From assembly GCA_963556145.1 (NCBI GenBank), contig OY744471.1:2287590-2351589 (forward strand): a stretch of 64,000 nucleotides of DNA. The letters run 5' to 3'. Each line of letters begins with the position of its first letter. Position 1 is the stretch's first letter. Positions 12,649-24,065 of this stretch are shown one piece after another. Position numbers and translations under genes: made by a program. Origin of the DNA: Hygrocybe punicea (lineage: Eukaryota > Basidiomycota > Agaricomycetes > Agaricales > Hygrophoraceae). The notes under the pieces were generated by a model. The model saw only the letters and a list, made by a program, of their open reading frames with translations. It was not told the DNA's origin and searched no databases.

Positions 12649-13450
12649 TTGATAGAAGGGTATCTACTTAAATATATTACTAGATACAAAGAAGGTGAGG
12701 GAGGGGGTGCAAAAGGTGGAAACATGGGCTTCAAAACCCCTTTCCTCTCATTTTCTATGGTAACGAAGTGCAGGGGCTGGCCGGAGGATAGTCAGAAACG
12801 GGGTGGGTCATCCTGGTGGTCAAAAAAAGTAAGGGGGGCCTGTTGGGGCAGAAGATGGCAGCGAGGGCGTCAGACCCCCGTTGTCTTGTTTGCCATGGAA
12901 ACGTGGCACGGGGGACATGTACTGGCTGAAAATGGGGTGGGAGCTGTCCTGGTGGTCAAAAAGATGGGGGGGGCTGGTGGGGCAGAAGGCAGAAACGAGA
13001 GGGATTAGGATCCCCTGGCCTCTCCTTTTCTACAGAAACAAGTTGCGGGGGGCATGTACTAGCTGGGGGTGGTTGAAAACGGGGTGGGAAGGGGCATCCT
13101 GGTGGGTGAAAATGGGGTGGTGGTAGAAAAAGGGAGTCTGGTGGTGGTTGGGCATGAGGGCTTGAGACCCCCCCGGTCGCTCGTTTTCAATGGAAACGGA
13201 GTGCAGGGAGTGTAGGCTAGCCGGGGGTGGTCCAAAACGGGATGGGAGCGGGTGTCCTGGTGGTAGAAAATGGGGTGGTGGTGGTGGTTGTGCAGACAGC
13301 CAGAACGTGAGGGCCTAAAGCCCCCCGACCATTCATTTTCAACCCAAACGAGGTGCAGGAGGTTGATTCACATCAGCCATGGTCGAAATCGCTGGGACAG
13401 CAGGTTTTGACTGTGGAAGAAGTCGGGGAGTTGAGAGCTGAGACTCCTGT
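12649..13450. repeat. G-rich satellite array, units of about 150-170 bp
   Basis: Repeats of TTTTCAATGGAAACG, GGGGTGTAG-CTGGCCGGGGGTGGT and CCTGGTGGT-GAAAATGGGGTGG type blocks, several imperfect units. The same satellite occurs at 20140-21800. Its open frames are not genes. Confidence 0.8.
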
Positions 13451-13459
13451 GACACAAAG

Positions 13460-13790
13460 TGACAACTTCCTTTTTCAATCAAATTCCGCTCATACAATTT
13501 TTTTTTCTCATCCATTGGAGCGGTTTTTTATTTTTTATGACCTCAAGATAAATCCTATATTCCTGACAATATTTGAGGACACAATTCCAAAACTCTAGTT
13601 TATTCATGATTTCTTCCAAAAAAAACACGTTAGGAATGCAGAATTTGGCTCTATAGTTGATTTCAAACATTATTTAATTATTTAACTATTTAATTATTTA
13701 AATTATTTAATTACTGACGAACTGCCCTATATCCTGAACTGATAAGAACGATTCTTCCATAAATGGAAGAACTCGTAATCATTGTATGAT
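13460..13790 (-). repeat. Helitron-like family 5' end, internal copy
   Basis: About 330 bp shared with 15000-15320, 20665-20900 and 21810-22104. It contains CCTCAAGATAAATCCTATAT, an ATTAATTA-type tract and a terminal stem TTCTTCCAT/ATGGAAGAA followed by CTCGTAAT. The sequence to its right (13791-13975) is unique here. Confidence 0.75.
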
Positions 13791-13974
13791 GTGTCAACTT
13801 TTCTGGTAAACATGCTTCTCCGATGCACCTATTGACAACACCTGGCTAGTACACACCATATCATTTGTTGTATATATGCATGTCCTGATTTAATAAGAAA
13901 AATCATTATTTCCACAAATATAGCAAGTCTCAAAGGACATCCAACAAAGTCATAGTGTCACATCCTCAGAGAGA

Positions 13975-14330
13975 TCACCCTTATTTAATTTTACTGAGTG
14001 TCCTTCTGGACAAGCCTCAAGGGAGGTCCGACGAAGTCCCGGTCTTGAGTCATTGAAGGGTCCAGTGAGACCGTCCTCAAAACCACACATCCAGAGGGTG
14101 GAAGTGAATGATGCACAGACTGCACAATTACAACTCCCATGGCACAGATCACCCCCTCTACTTATATTGGAGACTGAAGGAGGGCCGTGCACAGACTGCA
14201 CAACCACACCCTCCATGGCCCAGACAAGCATCCCCCTCCATTGATTTCAGAAGGGTGGAAGGGGATCATGCACAGACTGCACAATCACACCTTCCATGGC
14301 CCAGACGGCCACCCTTCTATGCTACGCAGC
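13975..14330. repeat. Inverted copy of the 9880-10430 satellite
   Basis: It carries GGAGGTCCGACGAAGTCCCG and CACAGACTGCACAAT blocks, the reverse complement of those at 9880-10430. Confidence 0.7.
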
Positions 14331-14389
14331 TAGGAAAACTAAGGAAACTAATGAAACTACATGTCAGTACTGACCTCTCGGCTGCAGGG

Positions 14390-14990
14390 GATAGAGATCT
14401 CGTATATGGGGGGCATGAGGAAGAGGGGGTCAGTACAACTCAACAGGACACATCGGACCACTTGTGGGGGTGTACTTACAGTCCATTGGGTCCCCCCCAT
14501 CTGCTCCTCAAGTGGTGTGGTGGTCTGACTTCGGGGGGTAGAGATCTGGTGTGGGGGGCATGAGGAGGAGGGGGTTACCATGACTCAATGGGAAACATCG
14601 TACCATGTTTGATGCCATTCCTACACTCCATTTGGTCCCCCTAACTGGTCCCCACAGGGTTTGGCCGTCCGACTTCGGGGGGTAGAGATCTGAGATGTGG
14701 GGGGGATGAGGAGGAGGGGGGCACCATGACTCAACGGGAAACATCGTACCATGTTTGATGCCATTCCTACACTCCATTTGGTCCCCCTAACTGGTCCCCA
14801 CAGGGTTTGGCCGTCCGACTTCGGGGGGTAGAGATCTGGGATGTGGGGGGGATGAGGAGGAGGGGGCCACCATGACTCAACAGGAAAGATCGTACCATGT
14901 TTTATCCTATTCCTACACTCCATTGGGTCCCCTCTAACTGGTCCCCACAGGGTTTGGCTGTCCGACTTTGGGGGGGTAGAGAACTGGTAT
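14390..14990. repeat. Tandem satellite, about 165-bp units, related to 47360-47940
   Basis: About four units with GGGGGGTAGAGATCTG, TGGTCCCCCTAACTGGTCCC and CACCATGACTCAA blocks. Two adjacent units are nearly identical. The inverted relative is at 47360-47940. Confidence 0.85.
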
Positions 14991-14999
14991 TGAGACCAA

Positions 15000-15320
15000 G
15001 GAATGTGTGACTGACTGTGACAATTGCCTTTTTGGATCAAATTCCGCGTCATACAAATTTTTTTTCTGCTCCCTCAGAGCAGTTTTTGATTTTTTATTGC
15101 CTCAAGATAAGTCCTATATTCATGAAAATATTTGAGGACAAAATTCAGAAAATCTAGTTTATTTGTGATTTTTATCAAAAAAAAACGGTCCAAAATGCAG
15201 AATTTGGCACTATGGTTGATTTCAAACATTAATTAATCAATTAATTAATTAATTACTGACGAACTGCCATATATCCTGGACTCATAAGAACAAGTCTTCC
15301 ATAAATGGAAGAACTCGTAA
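15000..15320 (-). repeat. 5' terminal region of the Helitron-like element, outermost copy
   Basis: Same block as 13460-13790. The terminal stem contains ATGGAAGAACTCGTAATG. This supplies an ATG and five codons fused in frame to the truncated dioxygenase (15305-15904), so the downstream open frame begins inside the transposon. Confidence 0.8.
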
Positions 15321-15924
15321 TGATGCTCATTAATCACCCTGCAATTAGGCGATTTGCAGGATTTGCATTAGGAGCATTTTCGACGTGGATGCCGAAGTTG
15401 TATTCCTATTACAAGGAAAAAATGGGAGCACTGTATGAGAGGTATCCCGAGTTGGCAAGGACATTCGACAACAGCATATGGTCAACCAGCACGTTCAATT
15501 TCGGACCTCAGACGGTATGCTTCGACCACATCGACTTCAAGAATTTGTCATTTGGGATGTGCTCCATCACCCCACTGGGCGACTTCGATCCGACACTTGG
15601 GGGCCATCTCATCCTTTGGGATTTGAAGATGGTTATCGAGTTTCCCGCTGGGACCACCGCCATTATTCCTTCTGCCATCCTCCGCCACTCCAACACCTCG
15701 ATTCAACCGGGAGAAACAAGGATGTCCTTCACACAGTACACGGCAGGGGGCTTGTTTAGATGGGTGGGTTATGGGTTCCAGAGTGTTACTGCATTTCTGG
15801 CTTCGAAAAAGTGGGCTAGGGCTGAGTTAGAGAAAGAAGGCACAACTAGATGGGAAATGGGACTTGGACTGTTTAGTACTCTTAAAGAACTGCTGGGGCA
15901 GTAGAATGACAAGCTGTTTATATG

Positions 15925-16280
15925 TTTTGGAACTTCGTAACTAATTAAAGTAATGTGTGGAAAAAAAATTTCACCAGGACGGTAACAAACTCAAGTAAGG
16001 CATGGAAAAACTTTTTCACCCATGAAAGTTCGATCTTTTAACAAACAAGCTGAACTTGTGTTCAAAAGCAGATGATAAACCCGGTATATTGGATTAGAAC
16101 CTTGTAACGAATTAAAGTAATGTGTGGAAATTTTTTTTCACAAGGACAGTAACAAACTCAAGTAAGGCATGGAAAAACTTTTTCACACATGCAAGTTCAG
16201 TCTTTAACAAACAAGCTGAACTTGTGTTCAAAAGCAGACAATAAAACGGTATATTGGGTTTTCAAACAACCCTACAGATT
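15925..16280. repeat. Tandem duplication, about 170-bp unit, two copies
   Basis: Two adjacent copies share ATTAAAGTAATGTGTGGAAA, AACTCAAGTAAGGCATGG and AAACAAGCTGAACTTGTGTT. They lie between the dioxygenase stop and the convergent gene C'. No coding potential is evident. Confidence 0.85.
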
Positions 16281-16324
16281 CAGAATAATCATGTAAAAAA
16301 AAAATTTCACCGAAGCTGACGGCT

Positions 16325-18380
16325 CTACTCCTCCTTGGCTAAAACTATGGCCCACTGGATATTTAGGGAGAGCTGCTTGGTCATATTGTCCTTGGGGATC
16401 TAGCTATTCGCCATGTACCCAACCAGACAAATCTTTCCCACCAAGTCGTCCTCCCACAACTTCAAGTCAGACGGAAGGTGATCGAGCCTGGTAAAATTCA
16501 CTATGCCATTCATGCCATCATATACCGGAACTGGCAACTTCCTCAGACCATCAAAAACTAACCAATCGAATTTTACTCACCTTGTTCCTCGAAGTTCAAT
16601 GCACCTTTCACTGCCCTACCGTTAGATGACATGGCTTTCACCGGAGACTGATTGGCGGCTGATTTCTTTCTGGCCAGTAGTTTCGCAATGTTATTTCCTG
16701 TAGATCCAGCTGAACAATGACTAAGTTATTAGAAGATCTTGAATGCAATAGGATGTGACTGGTACTTACCATCATCCCTGTCTTTTTGTTTAGCACGAGT
16801 GCTAATCACCACCGAACCCTCAAATATTTGGGCCCTCAGCTCAGGAACCTTGAATACCATGCAGAAAAAGGCGCAGAACCTCTCCCACTCCTGAGTGCAC
16901 ATCAGTCTGCTGATCTGCCAGAAAATCTCAACAGGTTCAGACATCAAGTTGGAACTGGTCACAAGCAAAACAGAGGTGAAAACGATATAAGGATTGAAAC
17001 CGTATGAGCCAGCCTGGCTAGCATACTCCACAGATCGTGCACTTTCCGATACTGGGTTGGTCTTGACGACATGTGGGGATGCTCTGGACGGATTCATGAA
17101 CACACCGGACCTAGTAAAGGTGATGGCCTCGAAAAGAAGCCTAGGTATGAAGTTACAGTCTGAACCACAGCTCATGATCAAAGTAAGCAAGAGACGTACT
17201 TCATATTTGCTGAGGAAAAGATTGTTGGAACGTTGCTAAGCAAAAATGGTTCAATGGGATCAATACCAGCATTGGCAGTGACCAGAGTCCCTTTGCTAAA
17301 TCCAGCACAATCAATCATAAAAACAATACTTGAAAAAAAAAAACAGTTGATGCTCACCGAAGAGCAGGGAGATTCCTATATGTGTCCTTCAACATGGGGT
17401 CCATTAGTTCTGGAAAGAGAACTTCACATTCGACAGGACCAGCACCGGACTTGACGAAGCTTCGGCTAGCAGAGTAAAATGTGAGATTTATGATATAATA
17501 ATGCAAGTCGGAAAACACCTACAATTCAGGAAAGTCATCGAAATATACCATTCCTTCCCCCTCTTTCTTGACTTTCTTAGATGGGGACGAACTAGTAAGC
17601 ATGAGATGAATGGATGCTTCTCAAATTAAAGACTGTCTTTTTACCGAAAAACATCCTCTTCAGGGGAATTGGCTCTTGTATGAAAGACCTTTTGAGAAGA
17701 CGCCTTTTGAGAAGACGCCTTTTGAAGAGACCTGTTGGACCAACTGACGTATTAGTGACGGGTAAGGTGTGTGGAACACTGGTGAGCAATACTTGGTTTG
17801 GGCCTTCGATGAACTATTGAAGTATCTTTCAACATCAATCATTCAATGGTCGAAACGATGCAAAGTCACATACAGCATGTCTTCTTCCTGGGAGATTTCT
17901 GGAGAAGAAGCAACTCGAGCTTTTTTCGCAGAACGAGGAGTACTCTTGGTGGTTGAGATGCCTCTGTGTAATGCATAATAATAAGACAAGTCATTCCACT
18001 AGATCAAAAATGATTACAAACCGCTTAGCTGATCCCTTCAGCTTGGGAATTGGTGAGGGAGTTTTATCCTCTCTAATAAATCATTCAAGTGAGTTAAATA
18101 AATCGGTCAAATTGCAGATAAACCATACTCACTGTGTGGCCTCCTCACTTTCACCATCACTGGGTGAGACATCAGAAATCAGACTGTTTCAAGTAACAAA
18201 GAAGCACCCACATCTCCTCGATGTTGCTGTAAACATACACCGGCTTTTTTTTTCGAGCATGAGTACTGCCTTGCCTGCTAAACCAGTACAAAGATAAGTG
18301 AATTGGGGAGCTGAATAAAGGGAAGATGAATACAGAGCAGGTGGAGAAGACCCAAAACTGGAACACTTTTTCGGGGGCAT
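16325..18380 (-). pseudogene. Gene C', decayed paralogue of the gene at 48745-50757
   Basis: Unrecognised multi-exon gene. The start (MPPKKCSSFGSSPPALYSS) is Lys/Ser-rich like the MAPKKSVNVK start of gene C. The middle (about 17190-16790) gives ITFTRSGVFMNPSRASP, YIVFTSVLLV and EWERF-VPELRAQIFEGSV. These align with TFVRSGKYANLSRDDP, TIFTSVILV and EWERYVGAIG-EFRAQLYKDF of gene C. The end (about 16560-16325) gives VPVYDGMNGIVNFTRLDHLP and LSLNIQWAIVLAKEE, parallel to the gene C C-terminus. An in-frame TAG after YMANS breaks the last exon. The function is unknown, and no enzymatic motif is seen. Exon boundaries are only partly resolved. Confidence 0.65.
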
Positions 18381-19088
18381 GTTGGTAAGAAGGAGAAACA
18401 CGAAGAAAAAAAGGTGTTCCAACAAAACCTGATATTCTTCGACATTAACAGTATGAATCAGGAACGCCTTTCTCATATGTTCTAGAAAAGAAAATTACAT
18501 TCTGTTCTGTGTTATTTTTTGTGCCTTGTTACCTCGGTAAGAAGCCATAAATATCAAATGCAATAGATAATTTGCCCACAAAAGACACAATGATGTCACT
18601 CTCAATATCAGAACATCCAAATACCTGGACATCCAAACATCCGAACACCCCGAACACCAACACCGGGAGTACGGAACACCAAAACACCGGCAACACTAAG
18701 ACACAAACAGGACAGTTTACCTGAATATAGTTAGATTTCTGGCAATGGCATCAGAAACAGCCATGAACTAATCTTAATATACCGTACACAAGTCATCCTC
18801 TTTGTATTCTACCAGCAACCGACTACGATGAATCAATTCTATCAGTATACTGCAGCTGGTAAGAGAATTCTTATGAGCTACAGTTATTACAGCTCATAGC
18901 TCCTCCATAAAAGCTAAGGTACTCGAAACACTCTCTACTGAGGCATATGAGGGAAAACTTCGCCAGAAGTATCTGGGTGTATTTAATAAGGCATGTATTC
19001 CGACAAATATTTTCTATTGGTTAAATTGCCAACAATATACTAGGAAAATGGTCTATATTTGAAAGCGAAGCCTCAACACAATCAAGAA
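18381..19088. other. Intergenic region between divergent genes C' and D
   Basis: AT-rich, with a short ACACC-rich patch (about 18615-18710) of degenerate CGGAACACC-type repeats. It probably holds both promoters. No RNA gene or further repeat is recognised. Confidence 0.4.
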
Positions 19089-20022
19089 ATGGGGCACTAT
19101 GAACTGGTCCAAGAGATAGATGGGGGTGAGATGGAGGAAGTTGTCCTTCGTCTCACTGGAATTATTGTAGAGAGTAACTTACCTCCAATTCACCGACTTC
19201 CGAGGTGAGTACTAGCCAATATGCGAAGATCTGAAGTTTATCTTGAGATTATTGGTAGCAAGGGGTCCAGCATCAAATTTCTCCGGCAGCATGTTGTATT
19301 GACAGGGCTGAACTCCCCTCAGTTCGACCTGGCACTGGATGGCATCCAAACTATCCACTCCATATTTTCCAAAGACGTTCGTCTTTCCAAACTACATCCC
19401 TGGATGCCTGGAACTTTTTCGGGTTACAAAACTATTGAGGCAGACAACAGATACTTCACCAGCGCCAAATTTGCCAACCGATCAAATGTCGTTCCCTTTG
19501 ATCCTCTTGTGGATCCTGATGGAGTTTTAGCCTCAGTCGATCAAAGCTGATACTTGCACGTTGCCTCCAACAATGTTGGTTACTTCACAAGACAGATAAT
19601 GCCTGAGAACAAAACCAAGTGAGCATATGATATTGACTCTACCAAGAAAAACTCATGGGTCAAAATGTGTAGATATGGACGTATAGCATCGACCAGTTTT
19701 TTTCCAGGCGTGATAGTGGATGTTCGAGTGTCATTTCGTGCATTTTCTGCCAAGAATGATAAAACCTTCAAACTTGAAATTGTACTTCACACATTAGCTC
19801 TCATCGATGATAGGTTTGCCCAGGTATGTACGCTAACTACCCTTGCATATTTTGACTGATATCGGGGCTGGCTTGGTTAAGGAGGCATCAAAAACGCTGT
19901 TGAAGACCCAACGTCTTCAACAGGAGGTATCCTCAAAGATTAGAAAAAGGGGAATGGCTTTCACTGATGACGAGGATGACGATGACGAGAATGCGGTTGA
20001 AGATGCCGTCAACAATAACTAA
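19089..20022 (+). pseudogene. Gene D, recurrent agaricomycete-type protein of unknown function, one nonsense codon
   Basis: Exon 1 starts MGHYELVQEIDGGEMEEV. Introns of 54 nt (GTGAGT to GGTAG near 19204, GTGAGC to TGTAG near 19619) keep the frame. The middle reads DPLVDPDGVLASVDQS, then TGA at 19548-19550, then YLHVASNNVGYF. The next exon has PGVIVDVRVSFRAFSAKNDK and LEIVLHTLALIDDRFAQ. The C-terminus is acidic (FTDDEDDDDENAVED) and ends at 20022. From memory, the DPDGVL and GxIVxVxVSF blocks recur in large uncharacterised agaricomycete families; this needs a search. The single TGA would truncate the protein in the middle, so I call it a pseudogene. Confidence 0.6.
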
Positions 20023-20139
20023 GATCAGCCTGCTTGAATTTTTTTCTTCTTGAAACCGTCATCTTTTCATAATTTTTGTACATATTTTTAATCTATATGA
20101 ACATGGGTGCATTTCTGTTAACTTGAATGTTAAGAACTG

Positions 20140-21800
20140 CTATAACTTATGCAACACCAGGGTGTAGACTAGCTGGGTGGTCGAAAACAGGACGAGGTGG
20201 GGCATCCAGGTGGATGGAAAGGCAGGGTGCTTGACGTTGGACAGGGGGTCAGGCCCCTGACTGCTCGTTTTCAATGGGAATGAGGTGTGGGGGGTGTAGC
20301 CTGGCCGGGGGTGGTCGAAAACATGGCGGCACGGGCTGTATTTGGGCGAAGGTGAACAAAAAAATATCAAGGGGGGCGACTTACCGATTCCATGTGTGGC
20401 CGTTCCCCTCGCCCAGACTCGTTGTTTTAGTCGGAAATGGGGTGCTGGAATCATTTGCAGCCTGTGTGAACCTAAGTCAATTGTATCTGGGCAAAAGAGA
20501 GAAAAAAAATATCAAGGGGGCACAGATTCTGTGCACGGCCATTCCCCTCAACGAGACGTCATTTTGGTCGGAAACGGGGTGCCGGAATCATTTCGGGCCT
20601 GCCCCTACCTAAGTCAGTGGTATCTGACCGAAAGTGAACCAAAAAAAATGGGGCAACTCACCTGTGACTGAGCGTGACAACTGCCTTTTTCGCTCAAATT
20701 CTCGTCATACAAATTCTTTTTCTTGTCCATTGGAGCATTTGTTGAGTTCTTATGACCTCAAGATAAATCCTGTATTCCTAAAAATATTTGAGGACAAAAT
20801 TCGAAAAATCTAGTTTATTTGTGAATTTTTTCAAAAAGAAATGAGCAAAAATGCAGAATTTGGCTCTATAGTTGATTACAAACATTATTCAATTAATTAA
20901 ATGCGACGGATTTAGACCCCCTGGCCTCTCCTTTTCAATGGAAACGAGTCGCGGGGGGCATGTACCAGCCGGGGGGTGGTTGAAAACGGGGCTGGAAGGG
21001 GTGTCCTGGTGAGTGAAAATGGGGTGGTGGTGGTGGTTGCGCAGACAGCCGGAACCCAAGGTCTTGAGACCCCCCGGTTGCTCATTTTCAATGGAAACGA
21101 AGCGCGGGGGTGTAGAGTGGCCATAGGTGGTTGAAAACGGGGCACGAGGGGGCGTCCTGGTAGTTGAAAAGGGGGGTTGGTGGTGGTTGGCCAGATGGCC
21201 GGAACGCGAGGTACTGACACTCTCCAGTTGCTCATTTTCAATGGGAATGAGGTGCTGGGGGTGTAGACTGGTTGGGGGTGATCGAAGACTGGGCAGGACG
21301 GGGTGATTTGGTGGATGAAAATGGGGTATGGTGGTGGTTGGGCAGAAACCCAGAACGCGAGGTCCTGCCACCCCTTGACTGCTCGTTCTCAACAGGAACG
21401 AGGTGCGGGGGGTGGAGACTGGCCGGGGGTGGTTGAAAATGGGGCGGGACGGGGTGATTTGGTGGTTGAAAACGGGGTGGCGCTGGTTGGGCAGAGACCC
21501 AGAACGTGACGACCTGAGACCCCCCGGTTGCTCGTATTCGACACGAACAAGGTGCGGGGGGGTGAAGAATGGCCGGGGGTGGTCGAAAACGGGGCGGGAC
21601 AGGCTGTATTCGGGCGAAGGTGAACAAAAATATATCAAGGGGGGGCGACTTACCGATTCCATGTGTGGCCGTTCCCCTCGCCCAAGCTCGTCGTTTTGGT
21701 CTGAAACGGGGTGCCGGAATCGTTTGGGGCCTGCCCCTACCTAAGTCAGTGGTATCTGACCGAAGATGAACCAAAAAAATTCGAGGGGAGGGGGCAACTC
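20140..21800. repeat. G-rich satellite array, same family as 12649-13450
   Basis: Ten or so imperfect units of 100-170 bp with CTCGTTTTCAATGGGAA, GGCCGGGGGTGGT and GAAAACGGGG blocks. Longer units include GGGCGAAGGTGAACAAAAA and CCGATTCCATGTGTGGCCGT (20340-20660 and 21600-21790). A truncated Helitron-like 5' end (20665-20900) interrupts it. Reading frames inside are not genes. Confidence 0.8.
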
Positions 21801-22104
21801 ACCTGTTACTCAGCGTGACAACTGCCTTTTTCGCTCAAATTCCGCGTCATACAAATTCTTTTTCTTATCCATTGGAGCGGTTTTTGAGTTCTTATGACCT
21901 CAAGATAAATCCTATATTCCTGACAATATTTGAGGACAAAATTCGAAAAATCTAGTATGAATTTTTTCAAAAAGAAAGGGGCAGAATTGCAGAATTTGGC
22001 TCTATGGTCGATTTCAAACATTAATCAATTAATTAATTACTGACGAACTACGCTATATCCTGGACTGATAAGAACGATTCTTCCATAAATGGAAGAACTC
22101 GTAA
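20665..22104 (-). mobile_element. Helitron-like family ends; insertion truncates gene A'
   Basis: Two copies of the 5' terminal block (20665-20900 truncated; 21810-22104 complete with stem TTCTTCCAT/ATGGAAGAA and CTCGTAA). At 22104|22105 the sequence passes from CGTAA directly into gene A' codons (GDPKRN read on the minus strand), consistent with A|T insertion. The 3' hairpin end is not found to the left, so the element is incomplete or rearranged. Confidence 0.6.
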
Positions 22105-24065
22105 TTTCGCTTGGGGTCACCAGGTAATAGGACGTGATGACTGGTGTCGCTGTGTGTCTGTTTCAAGACAATATTTGGTGGGAATTGGTCGCCATCGTTT
22201 AATAGTTTTGCTTGGGGGCGTATCGTATGCGTTAGGTTTAAAGCGACATGAAGCAAGTTTTGATTTTGTATCCATTTTGAATGGACCGTGTTCATCTGCT
22301 TCAGAGGCGGCCAGATGTGTACTGTTCGACAGAGTTCGTCCATGCCAGTCATGAAAATCGACACATTTTCCAGTGTCAATCCATATTGGTTACCGCTGTC
22401 AAGACATCAGTATAATGCAGCAAAAACGGAGCAGAATTAATTAAAGCGATGTCAAACTTACATATATGACATTCCCATATCCACACCACCAAATACACAA
22501 TCTGCCGATGCGAACTTTTGCCACATATCGCCTTTGTCTTGATAGCGAAGTATTGCGTGAAGGAACTCGGGCCAAAATATGTATTTGACATTGAAGCGCC
22601 AGGCTCCATCCTCATGATGTAGTCGCATACCGATATAAACCTGTTTGTTGTGAAATGCGTTTCAGTATCAACAATCCACAAATTAAACAATAGACATTAC
22701 CCATTCTTGAATACATGCTGAATAGCGACTCTTGTATGATTTGATGATATGGACGTAACCATCAAGATGGGAAATGGTGTCGAGTTCAATGTTGGAAATG
22801 GTCGTGGTGACGAATGCAAGATCGTTAATGGCAGCGGCTTTGCTTGTGATACGTGTGGTCGGGTCGAGGATAAAGAGGATTTTGAAAACACGGCCATCAT
22901 TGTTGCTTAATGTGGTTATACGGTGTAGAGGGTCCTCGACCCTCTGAGGCTGTAACATCAATATCTAGCGAATCCGCCCGAACCCGACGTCTCTAGCAAT
23001 CTACGCTCGAACCTGACGTAACCCAACGCAACCCGATGCATACCGACTAGCACGGCCGCTCACGTACCTGGTCGGTCTATCTCCTAAACTCACGGAACTT
23101 CAAATATCAAAGATCGATCTCATCGGACTGGGATTCCAACATCGGACTTGCCTTATTCGCGCCTAGCGTCTCCCTTATGGAGATATAGTAAAGTATATTA
23201 CATCTTTTATGGGTTTTTACATCTTCCACCCATTTTCCCTGTCATGGTCACCTCGCAACCCTCTTCCTACTTCTCCATTTTTATTCTCCTTTGTTTTCTC
23301 TCATCGGCCGAGGACTCTCGTCCGAATCTAGGTACAGAAATTTGTAGTATAAAAACGGCGCCCAAGCGCCATCTCTGAATAAGAAACCAGTTCCCCCATT
23401 TCCTCTCTCTGAGAATTAGTCTCTCAGTAAAATCCATCGCACACATTGCTCGTCGGATTCCTCGACGCCCTCCCCGTCGTTCTACCGCCTTTATCTCTAC
23501 GTCCCTCGTCACCCGACACCCGACCCGCCATACCCGACATCGTCAGCTTCGTCGGCTTCAATCGGTCTCGATAGATTTCAGTAGTTTACTCGGCGGCTTC
23601 TTACCTTTTATATCCTATTATCTTACTGAAACTTGTTAGACTATTCCTAGTCACTTCTACGCTGACCCCACAGGCCTAGGATTATTATTCCGCAGCCACC
23701 CCGACCTCGCCTTTACAACGGCGTTCATTGTTGCTTACGGTGGTTGGCGGTTCCATTTCACAGTCAGATGATGTTTCCATCTCAGAGTCGGATGATAGCA
23801 TTTTGTGTGGAAGGAGATCGAGTTCGGCAGCCATCGCATTGCGGACACCCTGCCAATTTTCACGTATGTTGCAACCAAGACATACCGATTGCGGACAGAT
23901 TCCAGACAAAACACATTTGGGATGTTGCTGTGCGGATCCGGCATGTCTTTGGCAGGAGTTGCCTTCTTTCTTCCACAAAAGACATTTCGTATTTGGAGAG
24001 TCGCATTTTCGACCAGGGCAGATGTGCATGCAAAGTTCATAACCAAGTTCCTTCTTATATCGCAT
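22105..24065 (-). pseudogene. Gene A', diverged and interrupted copy of gene A
   Basis: Multi-exon gene of unknown function. The N-terminus is a Cys-rich cluster, MHICPGRKC-CLLWKKEGNSCQRH-CVLSGICPQSVCLGC (24029-23850). An acidic Ser/Glu stretch follows. After an LTR insertion the protein resumes with VFKILFILDPTTRITSK and SHLDGYVHIIKSYKS (22915-22690), then CVFGGVDMGMSYM and ELCRTVHIWPPLKQMNTVHS, and stops at LLPGDPKRN where a Helitron-like element is inserted. The C-terminal third present in gene A is missing. The Cys pattern recalls cysteine clusters of KDZ-transposon-associated proteins, but this is unproven. It is divergently paired with gene B'. Confidence 0.65.
22924..23717. mobile_element. 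Solo LTR (794 bp) inserted in gene A'
   Basis: It begins TGTAGAGG and ends CCTTTACA (TGTA/TACA inverted ends) and is flanked by ACGG on both sides (22920-22923 and 23718-23721). Inside are a TATAAAAA box (about 23348) and an AATAAG signal shortly downstream, as in a Pol II LTR promoter. There is no internal coding region, so it is a solo LTR, probably of a gypsy-type element. A second flanking similarity (ATTGTTGCTTA on both sides) suggests some local duplication. Confidence 0.65.

Larger units (their letters stand above)
12090..15320 (-). mobile_element. Helitron-like non-autonomous element inserted at A|T in the dioxygenase gene
   Basis: Inserted without target duplication between A and T (CCTTA|TGATG rebuilt in frame), the Helitron signature. 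In minus orientation it starts TTACGAGTTCTTCC and ends CCCACTAAACAAG. The 3' end carries a hairpin GCCATGCGAAGCACTGGC closely resembling the 3' hairpin of Helitron-2. The 5' end carries a 13-bp stem around TTCTTCCAT/ATGGAAGAA. It has no coding capacity; the interior is satellite and fragments of other repeats. A second 5'-type end inside (13460-13790) suggests two nested or tandem copies. Confidence 0.72.
11195..15904 (+). pseudogene. TET/JBP-like 2-oxoglutarate/Fe(II) dioxygenase gene, split by a Helitron-like element
   Basis: Fungal member of the 2OG-Fe(II) dioxygenase group that includes TET/JBP-like DNA or RNA base oxidases. The 5' part (11195-12089) gives an acidic, Ser/Thr-rich N-terminus (MANNNSFYF), a conserved DYTVRPSTTKKHV-type segment, an intron after HHWDGK, then SHRRGVFYVLSHGASYGGGQ and PGNLCNSTKDSEIL. 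The 3' part (15321-15904) continues with LINHPAIRRFAGFALGAF and the catalytic core: FDHIDF (HxD iron ligands), LGDFDPTLGGHLILWDL, RHSNTSIQPGETRMSFTQ (distal His and the Arg that binds 2-oxoglutarate). The gene is dead or truncated. A stop (TGA at 11471) or unrecognised intron lies near KSKQK, there is a one-base frameshift before GRPDG at about 11829, and 3,231 bp are inserted at 12090. Removing the insert restores ...EILMMLINHP in frame. The substrate is unknown. Confidence 0.8.

Noticed and set aside
20140..21774. Pro/Arg-rich proteins of up to 257 residues on the minus strand
   Set aside because: Low stop density in a G-rich satellite; the same satellite is open in several frames.
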